Below are positions 41,512 through 49,722 of a stretch of DNA of 53,552 bases, in pieces. Each line of letters begins with the position of its first letter. Within the stretch, counting starts at the first letter, position 1. A program made the translations under genes and the position numbers. Source of the DNA: CAZSNT01 sp964607765 (GTDB lineage Bacteria; Verrucomicrobiota; Lentisphaeria; Oligosphaerales; JABHEG01); the NCBI GenBank assembly GCA_964607765.1, contig CAZSNT010000055.1, positions 1 through 53,552 of the forward strand. The letters run 5' to 3'. The notes beneath the pieces are model-generated. The model did not search any database. It was not told the DNA's origin and worked only from the letters and a program-made list of their open reading frames with translations.

Positions 41512-42237
41512 CTAAAGCGTCACAGTTGAGCTCTGCCTACGCATGAAGCAGGTGAGTTTCTGGGCGTCGCAAAAGTGGTAGTACATCCGCTGCCCTTCGG
41601 CGGATGTGGAGGCCATACGTCGCATCGCACGCTCATCAATGTGTTTGCCCTCGCCAAAGCCGATGCTGTGTACCTGGACTCCCATGTTCTTCAGCTTCTT
41701 GGCAACAGGAACTGGATCGCCGTCTGTTGCCATGCCGTCCGTGAGGATGTAGCAGCGGAATATGTGATCTCCGGAAGCAGCCTGGAATTGCTTGAGCGCG
41801 AGTCGCAGAGCGTGCGTGAGCGCAGTCTGGCCTGACGAGATCAAGCTCTGCACCTGCTGGATCACCTGCAGCTTGCCAGACCCGAGGGGCTGCATTGGCC
41901 AGAGCACGCTTGCCTCGGTCGGGAAGCTGATTACACCAAGCATGGCGCTTGCCGGTAGGCGAGAGAGGAACATCGTGCATGCTTCTTTGATGCCCGCGAG
42001 CTTTGGGCGGGCATCGCCATGACCGATCGGCGATGCGGTTGACTTTGATGGATCAAGCAGCACGATGTTGGCAGTGCGGTCTGTGCTGCGTGTCTCATTT
42101 GCACCCATGACAGCTGTATGCCGCATTACCCGAGTACCATCTGCGTCTTCCTGCTCTGCTGGCGATTCCAGCCCACAATGTTGCTGGATCACTCGCGATG
42201 CGTTCCTGAGGCCCGTCCAGATCTGTGTGCCTGACAT
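41512..42237 (-). CDS. VWA domain protein (TerY-like)
   Basis: A 241-residue von Willebrand factor A protein. The MIDAS motif is intact in pattern: DPSKS (Asp62, Ser64, Ser66; the usual glycine is Lys), a Thr in SGQTALTHAL and TDG in YILTDGMATDGDP. TerY-like VWA proteins accompany PP2C and kinases in phosphosignalling systems linked to stress, tellurite resistance and phage defence. The first 50 residues are a variable extension. It is the second gene of the operon, 25 nt after the membrane protein and 10 nt before PP2C. Confidence 0.85.
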   Translation of the reverse strand: MSGTQIWTGLRNASRVIQQHCGLESPAEQEDADGTRVMRHTAVMGANETRSTDRTANIVLLDPSKSTASPIGHGDARPKLAGIKEACTMFLSRLPASAMLGVISFPTEASVLWPMQPLGSGKLQVIQQVQSLISSGQTALTHALRLALKQFQAASGDHIFRCYILTDGMATDGDPVPVAKKLKNMGVQVHSIGFGEGKHIDERAMRRMASTSAEGQRMYYHFCDAQKLTCFMRRQSSTVTL

Positions 42238-42262
42238 TTTGCTTGACTCCTTCTTGCTTGGT

Positions 42263-42781
42263 TCACCATGTCTGCGGGGACTGCGGCACCGAGCCTGTCG
42301 ATGCGCGCGGGATCGAAATCGGGGCTGGTGGGGTATTCCTGGCTATCACAGCCAGGGCCACAGCACACGTAAAGGGAATGAAAGCGATGATGCACCGTCT
42401 CACAGCATCAGGACTGTGACGCAGTGCTGATAACGGGCTGTGCAGAATCCCTGCGAGAACTGGCCATAGCCACAGATGTGTAAACATCGCGATGAAGATG
42501 ATGGCAGCGGCTTGAGCTGCAGTGACTGGTCGAAGGTTGGCGATGGCGGTGATGCTCTGGCGGTTCACGTGGAAGCGCTGGACCATGTGGCGTGCCAGAA
42601 ACAGGAAGCCAACAAAGAACACGTCGTACATACTGATGCGCAGAGATCCCCTTGTGATGGTCGCGAGGAAGGGAACAAAGCGTTCAGGAGAATCAGCTCG
42701 GGACAGCAACTTGAGGCAGATGTCAGCGCACAGCACAATCAGCACTGCAGCGATGGCCTGGTGCTTCATTCGGCTTGTCAT
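42263..42781 (-). CDS. Membrane protein of unknown function
   Basis: The 172-residue product has four to five hydrophobic segments (residues 8-25, 35-48, 52-65, 87-112, 128-148) and a proline-rich C-terminal tail. No family recognised. The ATG at 42781 lies downstream of the duplicated block at 42830-43088, which could carry its promoter or leader. Confidence 0.6.
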   Translation of the reverse strand: MTSRMKHQAIAAVLIVLCADICLKLLSRADSPERFVPFLATITRGSLRISMYDVFFVGFLFLARHMVQRFHVNRQSITAIANLRPVTAAQAAAIIFIAMFTHLWLWPVLAGILHSPLSALRHSPDAVRRCIIAFIPFTCAVALAVIARNTPPAPISIPRASTGSVPQSPQTW

Positions 42782-42829
42782 GGTGCATGTCTCCTGCTGT
42801 GGCCGTGCATTGTCGTGCTTGATGGTTCT

Positions 42830-43088
42830 ATGCTGTGCGTTCCTACCTATGGTTTCTTCACGCCAGGCCGAGAGGATCTCACATTTGGCGTGAGGAGAGC
42901 ATTGAATGGTCAGTTTCCCAGTGCGTCATCTCAGACGGTGCGTAGGAAAGCGTTCTGCCATAGGGGTTCTCTATGCTGGTCTTGAGATGTTCGGCCAGAT
43001 CGGGATAGCCGTATTTCGCGATCTGCTTGATTGTTCGCGCTATGGCCATGCCGATGGCGGTGTTGCCTTTCTCGCGTCCTGTGCCAGT
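42830..43088 (-). repeat. Duplicated block, copy 1
   Basis: About 260 nt, directly repeated at 46235-46496 with roughly 80-85% identity by eye. It covers the last 70 codons of the short gene at 42879 plus some 45 nt beyond its stop. That downstream part has GTGCGTTCCTACCTATGG (one substitution in copy 2) and a hairpin, CTTCACGCCA (42856-42865) with TGGCGTGAGG (42886-42895), spanning the stop codon. Confidence 0.8.
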
Positions 43089-43433
43089 ACCAGTTCCCGA
43101 CCATCTCGGCTTGGGGCGTATTCTCATCTTCCATAGTTCTCCAAGGGTCCATGCTTCTATTGACATGCAGAATTGGGGAATGAAATGAGCAAAGTCAGCG
43201 GTCTTCTGTACCTGGCTTCCCTCTCCCCATTGGGGAATCGCTGCCCGCTTTGGCGGCTGGCCTGAATCGCTCTGGAAGACGGTGTTCGCATAGTCCATGC
43301 CCTCCGGGGCGGATTTGCTGGACCAGGAGGGGGAAGCTGTTTGGCGTTGCCTGTGGGATGTCAACAGAAGAGAATGACACGAGGATGATCGCCACGGTGG
43401 GATTAGGCGCCCTTGCGAGGATACGAACTTCAC
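42879..43433 (-). pseudogene. Truncated copy of the 46287 gene (C-terminal piece)
   Basis: An ORF of 184 codons whose last 70 residues (GREKGNTAIGMAIARTIKQI, AKYGYPDLAEHLKTSI, MTHWETDHSMLSSRQM) match the C-terminus of the 332-residue protein at 46287. The first 110 codons have no counterpart there and look like chance sequence. It is best read as a partial gene duplication or recombination remnant, though a shortened functional gene is possible. Confidence 0.6.
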
Positions 43434-43530
43434 AGCGGCTTTGAAGTAACGATTGCAAATACGTGAAAATAAGTTTGATGCAGTGTAGGTACTGTGTGGT
43501 TATCTGGCTTCTGTTAGGGAGTCCAACACA

Positions 43531-44193
43531 ATGAGCAAGAGCCGTATCTCAGACCGTGGATCAAACTGCACGGCAGCATTGGAGAGGGCGTGGGAGGGAT
43601 TGCGACGGATACATACGTCAGTGCCACGGGCGGTCGTCCTGACTCTGTCTGCGGGGGACCGGCCGCATCGGTGGGGGCATTTCTGTCCGTCTTCGTGGAG
43701 ACACAGGAACGACACTCGCAAGCACGAAGTCGGCATCAAGCCAGACCTCTTCAACCAGCCCAAGGCAGTGCTTGCCGCGCTGGTCCATGAAGCTGCGCAC
43801 GCGATCCTGCAGAATGACAACGGTGGCTGCACTGGCCTTTACTACCACAGGAAGGAGTTCCGCAACGTGTGCAGGAATCTCGGGCTGGAGTGCGGCTTTC
43901 GCAATACCCGCTATGGCTGGTGCAACACTGCATGGCCGGGTGGCCGGGTTCCGAAGATGTATCGTCCCATCCTTGTATTGTTGCGACGGGATCTGCCCAT
44001 GGGAACCGGCCGGCAGAAGATGAAGGTGGCCGCGAAGCGCAAGTTGCCAGAGCCAGGTCATCAAAGACTTGTGTGTGGCTGCCCCAGCAGAGCAATCTAC
44101 GTCAGCAGGACCGTTGCACGGCAGGGAGCGCTCCATTGCGGATTGTGTCAGGAGGAGTTCAGGGCACCGGGATCAGAGAAGGCTGAACGGTGA
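43531..44193 (+). CDS. SprT-like zinc metallopeptidase
   Basis: A 220-residue protein with the SprT/Spartan-like zinc motif VHEAAHAIL (HEAAH, residues 86-90) and a third ligand candidate in YYHRKEF (His106). A zinc-ribbon-like C-terminus follows with CGC (residues 182-184) and CGLC. Relatives cleave DNA-protein crosslinks or act in mobile elements. ATG 43531 follows AGGGAG. It is the only plus-strand gene between 36073 and 47285, so it is transcribed independently. Confidence 0.8.
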   Translation: MSKSRISDRGSNCTAALERAWEGLRRIHTSVPRAVVLTLSAGDRPHRWGHFCPSSWRHRNDTRKHEVGIKPDLFNQPKAVLAALVHEAAHAILQNDNGGCTGLYYHRKEFRNVCRNLGLECGFRNTRYGWCNTAWPGGRVPKMYRPILVLLRRDLPMGTGRQKMKVAAKRKLPEPGHQRLVCGCPSRAIYVSRTVARQGALHCGLCQEEFRAPGSEKAER

Positions 44194-44277
44194 GGAGGAG
44201 TAGGTGGATGGGTAGGGATGTCAACGGAACCGGTGGGGCAGGTCAAAGCCCATGTGGCTCATGTGGCCGGCGGCCAT

Positions 44278-44655
44278 TCAGACTGGCTCTGGCGGGGATG
44301 TGTCGGCCCCCTGGTTGCCGGAGTGCCGCAGCTTGACGAGCGCGGTCTCGTATCTCGCCTTGATCGTCTTGTGGTCTCTGCCCAGCCGACGTCCGATCTT
44401 CCGCCAGGTTTCGTGACGAAGAGCTCGTCCGAGAAGTGTCTCCCTCTCCTCCTGGCTAAGGGAGTGGATAGCCAGGGCGAGGCGCAAACCACGTTGCCAG
44501 ACCAGGCGAGATAGCCCAAGATTGAGCGCTTCACCCAGCCCACTGGTCATGAGGGGGCAGCCGTCGAGCTCAGGGAGCTCAAAGTCAGCGGAGAACCGCT
44601 CGGTGTTTTCCCACCAGTTCTCGGCCTGCTCTTCATTGTCCCAAGGGTCTTTCAT
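44278..44655 (-). CDS. Sigma-70 region-4-like DNA-binding protein
   Basis: The 125-residue product has an acidic aromatic N-terminus (DPWDNEEQAENWWENTERFS) and a C-terminal helix-turn-helix resembling sigma region 4: LSQEERETLLGRALRHETWR, then KIGRRLGRDHKTIKARYETA. It could be a small sigma-like regulator or phage-type activator. I chose the ATG at 44655, where similarity to a folded protein begins; an upstream in-frame ATG at 44784 adds a basic low-complexity segment. No strong SD is seen for either. Confidence 0.6.
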   Translation of the reverse strand: MKDPWDNEEQAENWWENTERFSADFELPELDGCPLMTSGLGEALNLGLSRLVWQRGLRLALAIHSLSQEERETLLGRALRHETWRKIGRRLGRDHKTIKARYETALVKLRHSGNQGADTSPPEPV

Positions 44656-44805
44656 CTGTTCACGAGTAGGCGCGCTGTTTAATGAGCTTTTGGGTTGCTG
44701 GCGCGGATGTGCTCTCTGTCTCTTGACTCTCGCCGTACCGATCAGAGCTCGATGCCTCCTTCCAGGAGGCCCAGCGCTGATCAATCGCCCGAGGAGTGAT
44801 GCCAG

Positions 44806-45006
44806 CTACTTGATCTTCTTGGTCAACCATTTGACTGCCTTGCGACGCCCTCCCTTGACCCAACTGGTTGGCACGGGCACGATGATGATGCCGATGAACC
44901 AGCCTGCACGTGATGGGTTGCCAAGAGGGATTGCGAAAGGAATGACAGTCCAAATGAACCTGCGACGTCCATGTCCATGTCTGGTCTTTGGTCTGTTCTT
45001 CGCCAT
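44806..45006 (-). CDS. Small basic membrane protein
   Basis: 66 residues: a basic N-terminus (AKNRPKTRHGHGRRR), one hydrophobic helix that is broken around residue 30, and a basic tail (GGRRKAVKWLTKKIK). It starts 6 nt after the radical SAM stop. No family recognised. Confidence 0.4.
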   Translation of the reverse strand: MAKNRPKTRHGHGRRRFIWTVIPFAIPLGNPSRAGWFIGIIIVPVPTSWVKGGRRKAVKWLTKKIK

Positions 45007-45012
45007 TGTCGC

Positions 45013-46203
45013 CTATGCTTCCTGGGTGTCGTGGTCTGCTGTTGGGCGTTGTCGATCCGTAGGGGCGTCAGACTTCCGGGCAGAATGGAGTGCTCGTTTC
45101 AGGATGTTGGCGAAGCAGCATTCCATGGGCAGCCCCACCTGGACGCAGAGCTGACGAAGATGGTTCAGCAGCTTCTGCTGACTGTCTGTGGGCATTCGTC
45201 TGTAGCCGCCCTTCACCGTAGGGAAAGCTGGGCGTAAGGAGGCGTTGAAACGAGGGACGGTGTTCCTGCGATAGCCGAGTTTTAAAGGGGATGCGATGAT
45301 GTAGCTGACGCCTGCTCGGACCGCCCAATCTACAAGAGGACAAAGGTCTTCCTCATAGGATTGGTACTCAGTACAGCCGGGCACGCCGCGCTGGAACAGA
45401 GGATCGATGCGGAGAGCGACGCGCACGCCACTCGTGATAAGTTTCTCTACCGCACAGCGTCGAGCTGACACTGGCGGGGCGCCTGGCTCGACGAGCGTTG
45501 ATGCCGAGTCCCGGAAGAACGCAATGCTCACCTGAAGCTCAACGCCAGCGGTCTGCATTACCTTCAGGTAACGGGCATCTTCGAGCAGGCATCCCGGATT
45601 CTTGGTCAGCACGGCAACCGAGGAAAACAGGCCACTACATTCCTGGATACGCTCGAGCATGAATAGTGTGTGTCGGTGATCACGCTCCAAAGGCTGCAAC
45701 ACGTCAGTGGAGTTGGCGATGGACAGATGGCGCGGCGGCAGTTCCAGTGCTGTCATCCTCGCCAGGCATCGCACGAACGCCCGTCGGAAGTTGGTCTTCA
45801 CCCTAGGGCCTTGGGAGAAGTGGCGTAGGTAGGATCGGCTGTAGCAGTAATGGCAAGAGAACGCGCAGTTGGAGTAGGGGGCAGACTGCCACAAGATGCC
45901 AAGATTGTACTTCCTGCGGTCGCAGAACGGATCATACAGGCCGACGGCTTGACTACGCAACCGTGGAATTCCATCAGGACGCCGCGGCGTCGAAAACAAG
46001 TACTCGAAGAAATGCTCTGCTTCTCTTCGTGACAATCCAGTGAACAGCGCCTGCTCCTTCGGCAGAAGACGCGAAATCAATGCAGGGGGATGAACAGCTG
46101 TCTGTCTGATGGGCGACGCCTTCGCTCCCTGCCTCTGCCCCTGAGCCAGGATGGCCCTGCCTCCGCCATCAGTCATTGGTGAATGGTGTTTGGTGTGTTT
46201 CAT
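45013..46203 (-). CDS. Radical SAM protein, SPL-like
   Basis: A 396-residue radical S-adenosylmethionine enzyme with the 4Fe-4S motif CAFSCHYC (Cys113, Cys117, Cys120, i.e. CxxxCxxC). The following text (SRSYLRHFSQG, ARYLKVMQTAGVELQVSIAF, RIDPLFQRGVPG) resembles the spore-photoproduct-lyase-like/Rv2578c group of DNA-repair-associated radical SAM proteins. The ATG at 46203 has AGGAG at good spacing. It lies downstream of duplicated block copy 2. Reaction unknown. Confidence 0.8.
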   Translation of the reverse strand: MKHTKHHSPMTDGGGRAILAQGQRQGAKASPIRQTAVHPPALISRLLPKEQALFTGLSRREAEHFFEYLFSTPRRPDGIPRLRSQAVGLYDPFCDRRKYNLGILWQSAPYSNCAFSCHYCYSRSYLRHFSQGPRVKTNFRRAFVRCLARMTALELPPRHLSIANSTDVLQPLERDHRHTLFMLERIQECSGLFSSVAVLTKNPGCLLEDARYLKVMQTAGVELQVSIAFFRDSASTLVEPGAPPVSARRCAVEKLITSGVRVALRIDPLFQRGVPGCTEYQSYEEDLCPLVDWAVRAGVSYIIASPLKLGYRRNTVPRFNASLRPAFPTVKGGYRRMPTDSQQKLLNHLRQLCVQVGLPMECCFANILKRALHSARKSDAPTDRQRPTADHDTQEA

Positions 46204-46234
46204 CTGTTGCTCCTGTGTTTCCCATTACGGGTGT

Positions 46235-46496
46235 ATGCTGTTGTGCGTTCCTATCTATGGTTTCCTCACGCCAGAGCGAGAGGGTTTCACATTCCGCGTG
46301 AGGAGAGCATTGAATGGTCAGTTTCCCAGTAGGTCATCTCAGCCGGCTTGTATGAGGGCGCTCTGCCGAAGAGAGGGCGGATGCTGGTCTTGAGGTGAGC
46401 GGCCAGATCGGTATAGCCGTACTTCGCGATCTGCTTGATTGTTCGGTCTATCGCCATGCCGATGGCGGTGTCGCCTTTCTCGCGTCCTGTGCCGGT
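46235..46496 (-). repeat. Duplicated block, copy 2
   Basis: Direct repeat of 42830-43088. The stop-spanning hairpin here is CCTCACGC (46263-46270) with GCGTGAGG (46296-46303), a different sequence from copy 1 but still paired. It lies just upstream of the radical SAM gene, as copy 1 lies upstream of the membrane gene. Confidence 0.8.
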
Positions 46497-47285
46497 GTTG
46501 GGTGTTTCCGGCTGCGCAAGGAGGTCGTTGAGTTCCTGCAGCTCTTCCTTCAGTTCTGCGTTTCTGTCGGGCGGCAATCCCCAGCTTCCCAACTCAGCCT
46601 CGACCTGTCTCTGGCGAGCTATCAGCTCCTTCCTCGTCCTTCCTTGTCCGCCACGCGACAACGGCACAGGGTCTGCGCCGTCTGTTCGCGCCAGGAAATG
46701 GTCCAGTTCCTTCAGCTTCTCGGTCAACAGCTCAGTCCTGCGTCGTCCCAATCCCGGGGTGCTCAGTTCGGTCTCGATCCTCTCCTTGTAGGCAAGTGCT
46801 TTCCTGCGGTCAATAGCTGGCAAGTTCTCCAGAGGCCTAGGGCTGCCGAAGTACAGGCCTTCGGTTTCTTCCCGTATGGCGTCATTCATCTTCCCTATCT
46901 GTTCTGATGCCTTAGGCAGGGCGGGGAGCTTGCCAGCCTTCTCCATCAGATAGGTCCGGCTCCAGTCTCTGCAGGGGGTTGCGAGGATAATGCTGAGATA
47001 TGTGGCTCCATCGCCGTGAGTGATCCAGAAGGGATGCTTGCCGCGGAACCTGACCTCCCAATTCGCGCCGTGGCGGTGGAGATAGTTCTCAGGAGGGGGC
47101 GGCGCTGCTTCTGTATCTGGCTCTGTTGTATCGGCGGGGATGCACTTGATGGAGGCGAGCGTGGCGACTAGGCTGTTGAGCGTTGCGTGGATGTGCGTGA
47201 GCTGTCTGTGGAGAGAACGCGAGCGCACAGGATGCGAGACAGCGTGTTGCCGTCGGCCTCTGTTGTGTCGCGTTCTGGATCTCAT
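46287..47285 (-). CDS. Hypothetical protein with heptad-rich middle
   Basis: A 332-residue protein with no recognised family. Residues 65-130 (YLHRHGANWEVRFRGKHPFW, THGDGATYLSIILATPCRDW) look folded. Residues 140-255 are long charged helices in two similar units (RIETELSTPGLGRRRTELLT, ELDHFLARTDGAD; ROV-type QVEAELGSWGLPPDRNAELK, ELNDLLAQPE), a probable coiled coil or internal duplication. The C-terminal 70 residues are shared with the truncated ORF at 42879. The start at 47285 has a weak SD. Confidence 0.65.
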   Translation of the reverse strand: MRSRTRHNRGRRQHAVSHPVRSRSLHRQLTHIHATLNSLVATLASIKCIPADTTEPDTEAAPPPPENYLHRHGANWEVRFRGKHPFWITHGDGATYLSIILATPCRDWSRTYLMEKAGKLPALPKASEQIGKMNDAIREETEGLYFGSPRPLENLPAIDRRKALAYKERIETELSTPGLGRRRTELLTEKLKELDHFLARTDGADPVPLSRGGQGRTRKELIARQRQVEAELGSWGLPPDRNAELKEELQELNDLLAQPETPNTGTGREKGDTAIGMAIDRTIKQIAKYGYTDLAAHLKTSIRPLFGRAPSYKPAEMTYWETDHSMLSSRGM

Positions 47286-47606
47286 TGTGGTATTGGCTTC
47301 TTTGATCCTGTTCCCTGAGCTGTCCGACTAGTTGCGAGGAACTCATGGCCGTCGCGTCGTCGTTCCTTCCAGTGCTAACGCGAGGCAGCCGCCAGCCCTT
47401 ATGCAGGCGGCAAGCCAAACACGCCGTGGCGTGACGCAAGGTATTGGTGGTCAAAGAAGAAGGAGTCCTGTTGTAGCGGATCAGACAGAGGGCTGGCGGG
47501 GCATTCCCGGCATTCCCGCAGGATTCCCGGAGATCCCTACACTGTTCCCGTCGCTGTTTCGTGCTCCACTTCCCCGCGGGGGCGTTGGCAGTGCTCGTCA
47601 GGTGGG
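47286..47606. other. Intergenic region before the CARF operon
   Basis: A gene-free stretch of about 320 nt. GCATTCCCG-type words recur around 47500-47540. I found no CRISPR-like direct repeats with spacers and no sigma-54 -24/-12 element. Confidence 0.4.
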
Positions 47607-47725
47607 ACGAGACAGGCCGCAACTGTCTCGTGCACTCGGTTGGTCATGTCATTTGACGTCACGATCTTTGACGGGATCAAGCGACTGCGCAAGGGTAGTC
47701 TCGTGAACCCAGGAGTGCACGAGAC
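47607..47725 (+). promoter_or_regulatory. Four-arm inverted-repeat leader of the CARF gene
   Basis: Four copies of one 8-nt word in alternating orientation: ACGAGACAG (47607-47615), CTGTCTCGTGCACTC (47623-47637), GTCTCGTG (47698-47705) and GAGTGCACGAGAC (47713-47725). Arms 1-2 pair over 9 bp (7-nt loop). Arms 3-4 pair over 8 bp with the SD AGGAG (47711-47715) in the loop. Arms 2-4 pair over 13 bp and cover the SD. The last arm touches the ATG at 47726. Either mutually exclusive RNA hairpins or operator half-sites are possible. Confidence 0.75.
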
Positions 47726-48337
47726 ATGAAGGACATCATCTACATCGCCACTGTCGGCACGGGCATCGCGGCTCGGGGCAACTCTGTCGCCCATGCCATT
47801 CTCTTCGGCATTCGCAGCGCTTCGCCGGGTAATGTCTATCTCGTACCCAGCAGTTCGCCCGCTTCGCTCGCCGTAGCAGCCCGCATCGCCTCGGAAGCTG
47901 ACGTCACGCCATTCGCTGACGACTCGCCCTACTTCACGCTCACTGATGCCGAGGATCTTGACCGGTGTGTTGCAGAGATGAGCTTCTTGCTCAGTCGACT
48001 GAGCTGGCGACACGCCGACGCAACTCTGATACTCAACCCCACGTCCGGCACCAAACAGATGACGACTGCGGCCTATGTTGCAGCCGTTGACGAGGGAGTC
48101 GAACACATCGAGTACATCACTGGCGAACGAGTCGATGGAGTCGTCACACCTGGCACGGAGCGCGTAGTTCGTACGTCCGGCCGACGTGCCCGGACTATGG
48201 ACCGCGCACACAGCGCCCTCACTGTGGTCGTGCGAGCCCCAATCTCCACGCTCATAGTTCAGACCGGTGCCGGTTCCCACACAGATGCCTTACCGGCAGG
48301 CTGTGTACCTGTTGCCGTGTCTGCCGATGACACCTAA
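47726..48337 (+). CDS. CARF-domain protein
   Basis: The 203-residue protein is a stand-alone CARF domain, a Rossmann-like fold that binds cyclic oligoadenylates made by Cas10. Visible features: YIATVGTGIAARGNSVAHAI at the N-terminus, VYLVPSSSPAS, LILNPTSGTKQM (SGTK at 107-110, the ligand-binding motif of Csm6/Csx1-type CARFs) and EYITGERVDGVV. No HEPN nuclease domain follows. Stop TAA overlaps the ATG of the AAA+ gene (TAATG), so translation is coupled. It may be the sensor half of a two-protein regulator. Confidence 0.85.
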   Translation: MKDIIYIATVGTGIAARGNSVAHAILFGIRSASPGNVYLVPSSSPASLAVAARIASEADVTPFADDSPYFTLTDAEDLDRCVAEMSFLLSRLSWRHADATLILNPTSGTKQMTTAAYVAAVDEGVEHIEYITGERVDGVVTPGTERVVRTSGRRARTMDRAHSALTVVVRAPISTLIVQTGAGSHTDALPAGCVPVAVSADDT

Positions 48338-49722
48338 TGGCAGTTCCCTCCTCAAGCTGTTGGAAACCGAGACGTAGACGTCCGCGGATTGCCAGAAGCG
48401 GGCAGAGGATCAGACAGGAGATCGATCAGATGGAGTCAGTCAGTCTGGAGAAAGCGATGTGTCAGCCGTTGATGACAATAGGCAAAGGGGGACGCGTCGG
48501 CAACTGCATTATCCAATGCGCACAGCGCTCGGTTGTCAGGATATGCCCGGGAGCGGAGTCTCCCCACTCGTCAGGCGCAGCTCAGACTGCATGCAATGCA
48601 CCGCAACTTGGCAACGCGGCAGATCCAGCCAGCTTCTTCTCTCCTCCTCCGCCAGAGCTTTCGGCCCGCGAGAGGGCGGAGATCCAGAGGCAGTTCGGGC
48701 ATCTGATCCAGAAATACGGCACGTCCATGGTAGGGGAGAGCCGGCCTATGATGGAATTCTTGGCTTGCCTTGACAAGGCCGCACAGACGGACATCTCCGT
48801 TCTATTGCAGGGGGAAAGCGGCACGGGGAAGGAGGAAGCCACAAAGGCCTTGCACGCCCACAGTTCAAGGGCGCAGGAGGCCATGGTCACAGTAAACATG
48901 GCAGCCTTGCCCACATATGGGAATCTGTTTGAGCTGGAGCTCTTTGGGAGAGTGCCGTCGTTCCTGCAAAGAGGACAGCCAGGGCGGAAAGGGCTCTTTG
49001 AGGCCGCAGACGGGGGGACCATTTTCCTTGATGAGATAGGGGAATTGCCACTGCCGCAGCAAGCTGCTCTGCTTCGGGTTGTGGAGAATGGGGAAATCCA
49101 GAAACTTGGTGCAGACAGACCAATCAAGGTGGACGCCAGGCTGATCGCCGCCACCAACAAGAATCTCGCGGAGATGGAAGCGCAGGGTCTTTTCCGCGAG
49201 GACTTGCGCTACCGCCTCAATCGGCTAGTCATCAGAGTGCCGGCTTTACGCGAGCGCAAGAGCGACATCCCGCTCATGGTTGAGCGCTTCCTGAAGGAGT
49301 TCTCGCAGAAGCACGGCTTCCGCGTACCCCTTGTGTCTGCGGAGACAATGCACTTCCTTCTCTCGTTTGACTGGCCGGGCAACGTGAGGCAGCTCAAGCA
49401 TGTTCTGGAGGCGGCCTCCCTCTCTTGCACCGGTAAGACGATCAGAAACAGCCATCTTCCGGAGACAGATGGTGTGAGGAAGCTGGCGGAGTGGTGGCAG
49501 AGGCATGCTCATGACCAGCCTTCAGGTATCGACTGCCTTTCCAAGAACGACAGAGCGACGCTGGCCAAGCTGGAGAAGGCTGCACCAAGAGCAGACCGCA
49601 AGAAGAAGGCGTGGTTTGTTGATCAAGTCTGCCGCGATGCCGGAGTTAGCAAGACGCATGCCTATCGAGTGCTAAGCCGAGCCGGACTCACGCCGGACGA
49701 CCTTCCAAGAGTCGCTTATTGA
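48337..49722 (+). CDS. Sigma-54-type AAA+ regulator lacking GAFTGA
   Basis: A 461-residue protein whose residues 120-360 form an AAA+ enhancer-binding domain: Walker A GESGTGKE (159-166), GTIFLDEIGELPL (Walker B), RLIAATNKNL and LRYRLNRLVIRVPALRER, plus DWPGNVRQLKHVLEA. At the sigma-54-contacting GAFTGA loop it reads PSFLQRG (207-213). The C-terminal 60 residues hold a helix-turn-helix (FVDQVCRDAGVSKTHAYRVL). The first 110 residues lack a clear domain. RtcR is a fused CARF-AAA+-HTH, and here CARF and AAA+ are separate, coupled genes. Its 3' end overlaps the ART-like gene by 35 nt. Confidence 0.85.
   Translation: MAVPSSSCWKPRRRRPRIARSGQRIRQEIDQMESVSLEKAMCQPLMTIGKGGRVGNCIIQCAQRSVVRICPGAESPHSSGAAQTACNAPQLGNAADPASFFSPPPPELSARERAEIQRQFGHLIQKYGTSMVGESRPMMEFLACLDKAAQTDISVLLQGESGTGKEEATKALHAHSSRAQEAMVTVNMAALPTYGNLFELELFGRVPSFLQRGQPGRKGLFEAADGGTIFLDEIGELPLPQQAALLRVVENGEIQKLGADRPIKVDARLIAATNKNLAEMEAQGLFREDLRYRLNRLVIRVPALRERKSDIPLMVERFLKEFSQKHGFRVPLVSAETMHFLLSFDWPGNVRQLKHVLEAASLSCTGKTIRNSHLPETDGVRKLAEWWQRHAHDQPSGIDCLSKNDRATLAKLEKAAPRADRKKKAWFVDQVCRDAGVSKTHAYRVLSRAGLTPDDLPRVAY

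Noticed and set aside
47638..47660. Possible sigma-54 promoter
   Set aside because: GG and GC of the -24/-12 elements do not fit with 10-nt spacing.
47286..47740. Possible CRISPR array before the CARF gene
   Set aside because: Repeated words are too short and irregular; there are no 28-37-nt direct repeats with spacers here or elsewhere in the window.
47537..48280. 247-codon antisense frame over the CARF gene
   Set aside because: Shadow of the CARF ORF; the sense strand has the SGTK motif and a proper SD.
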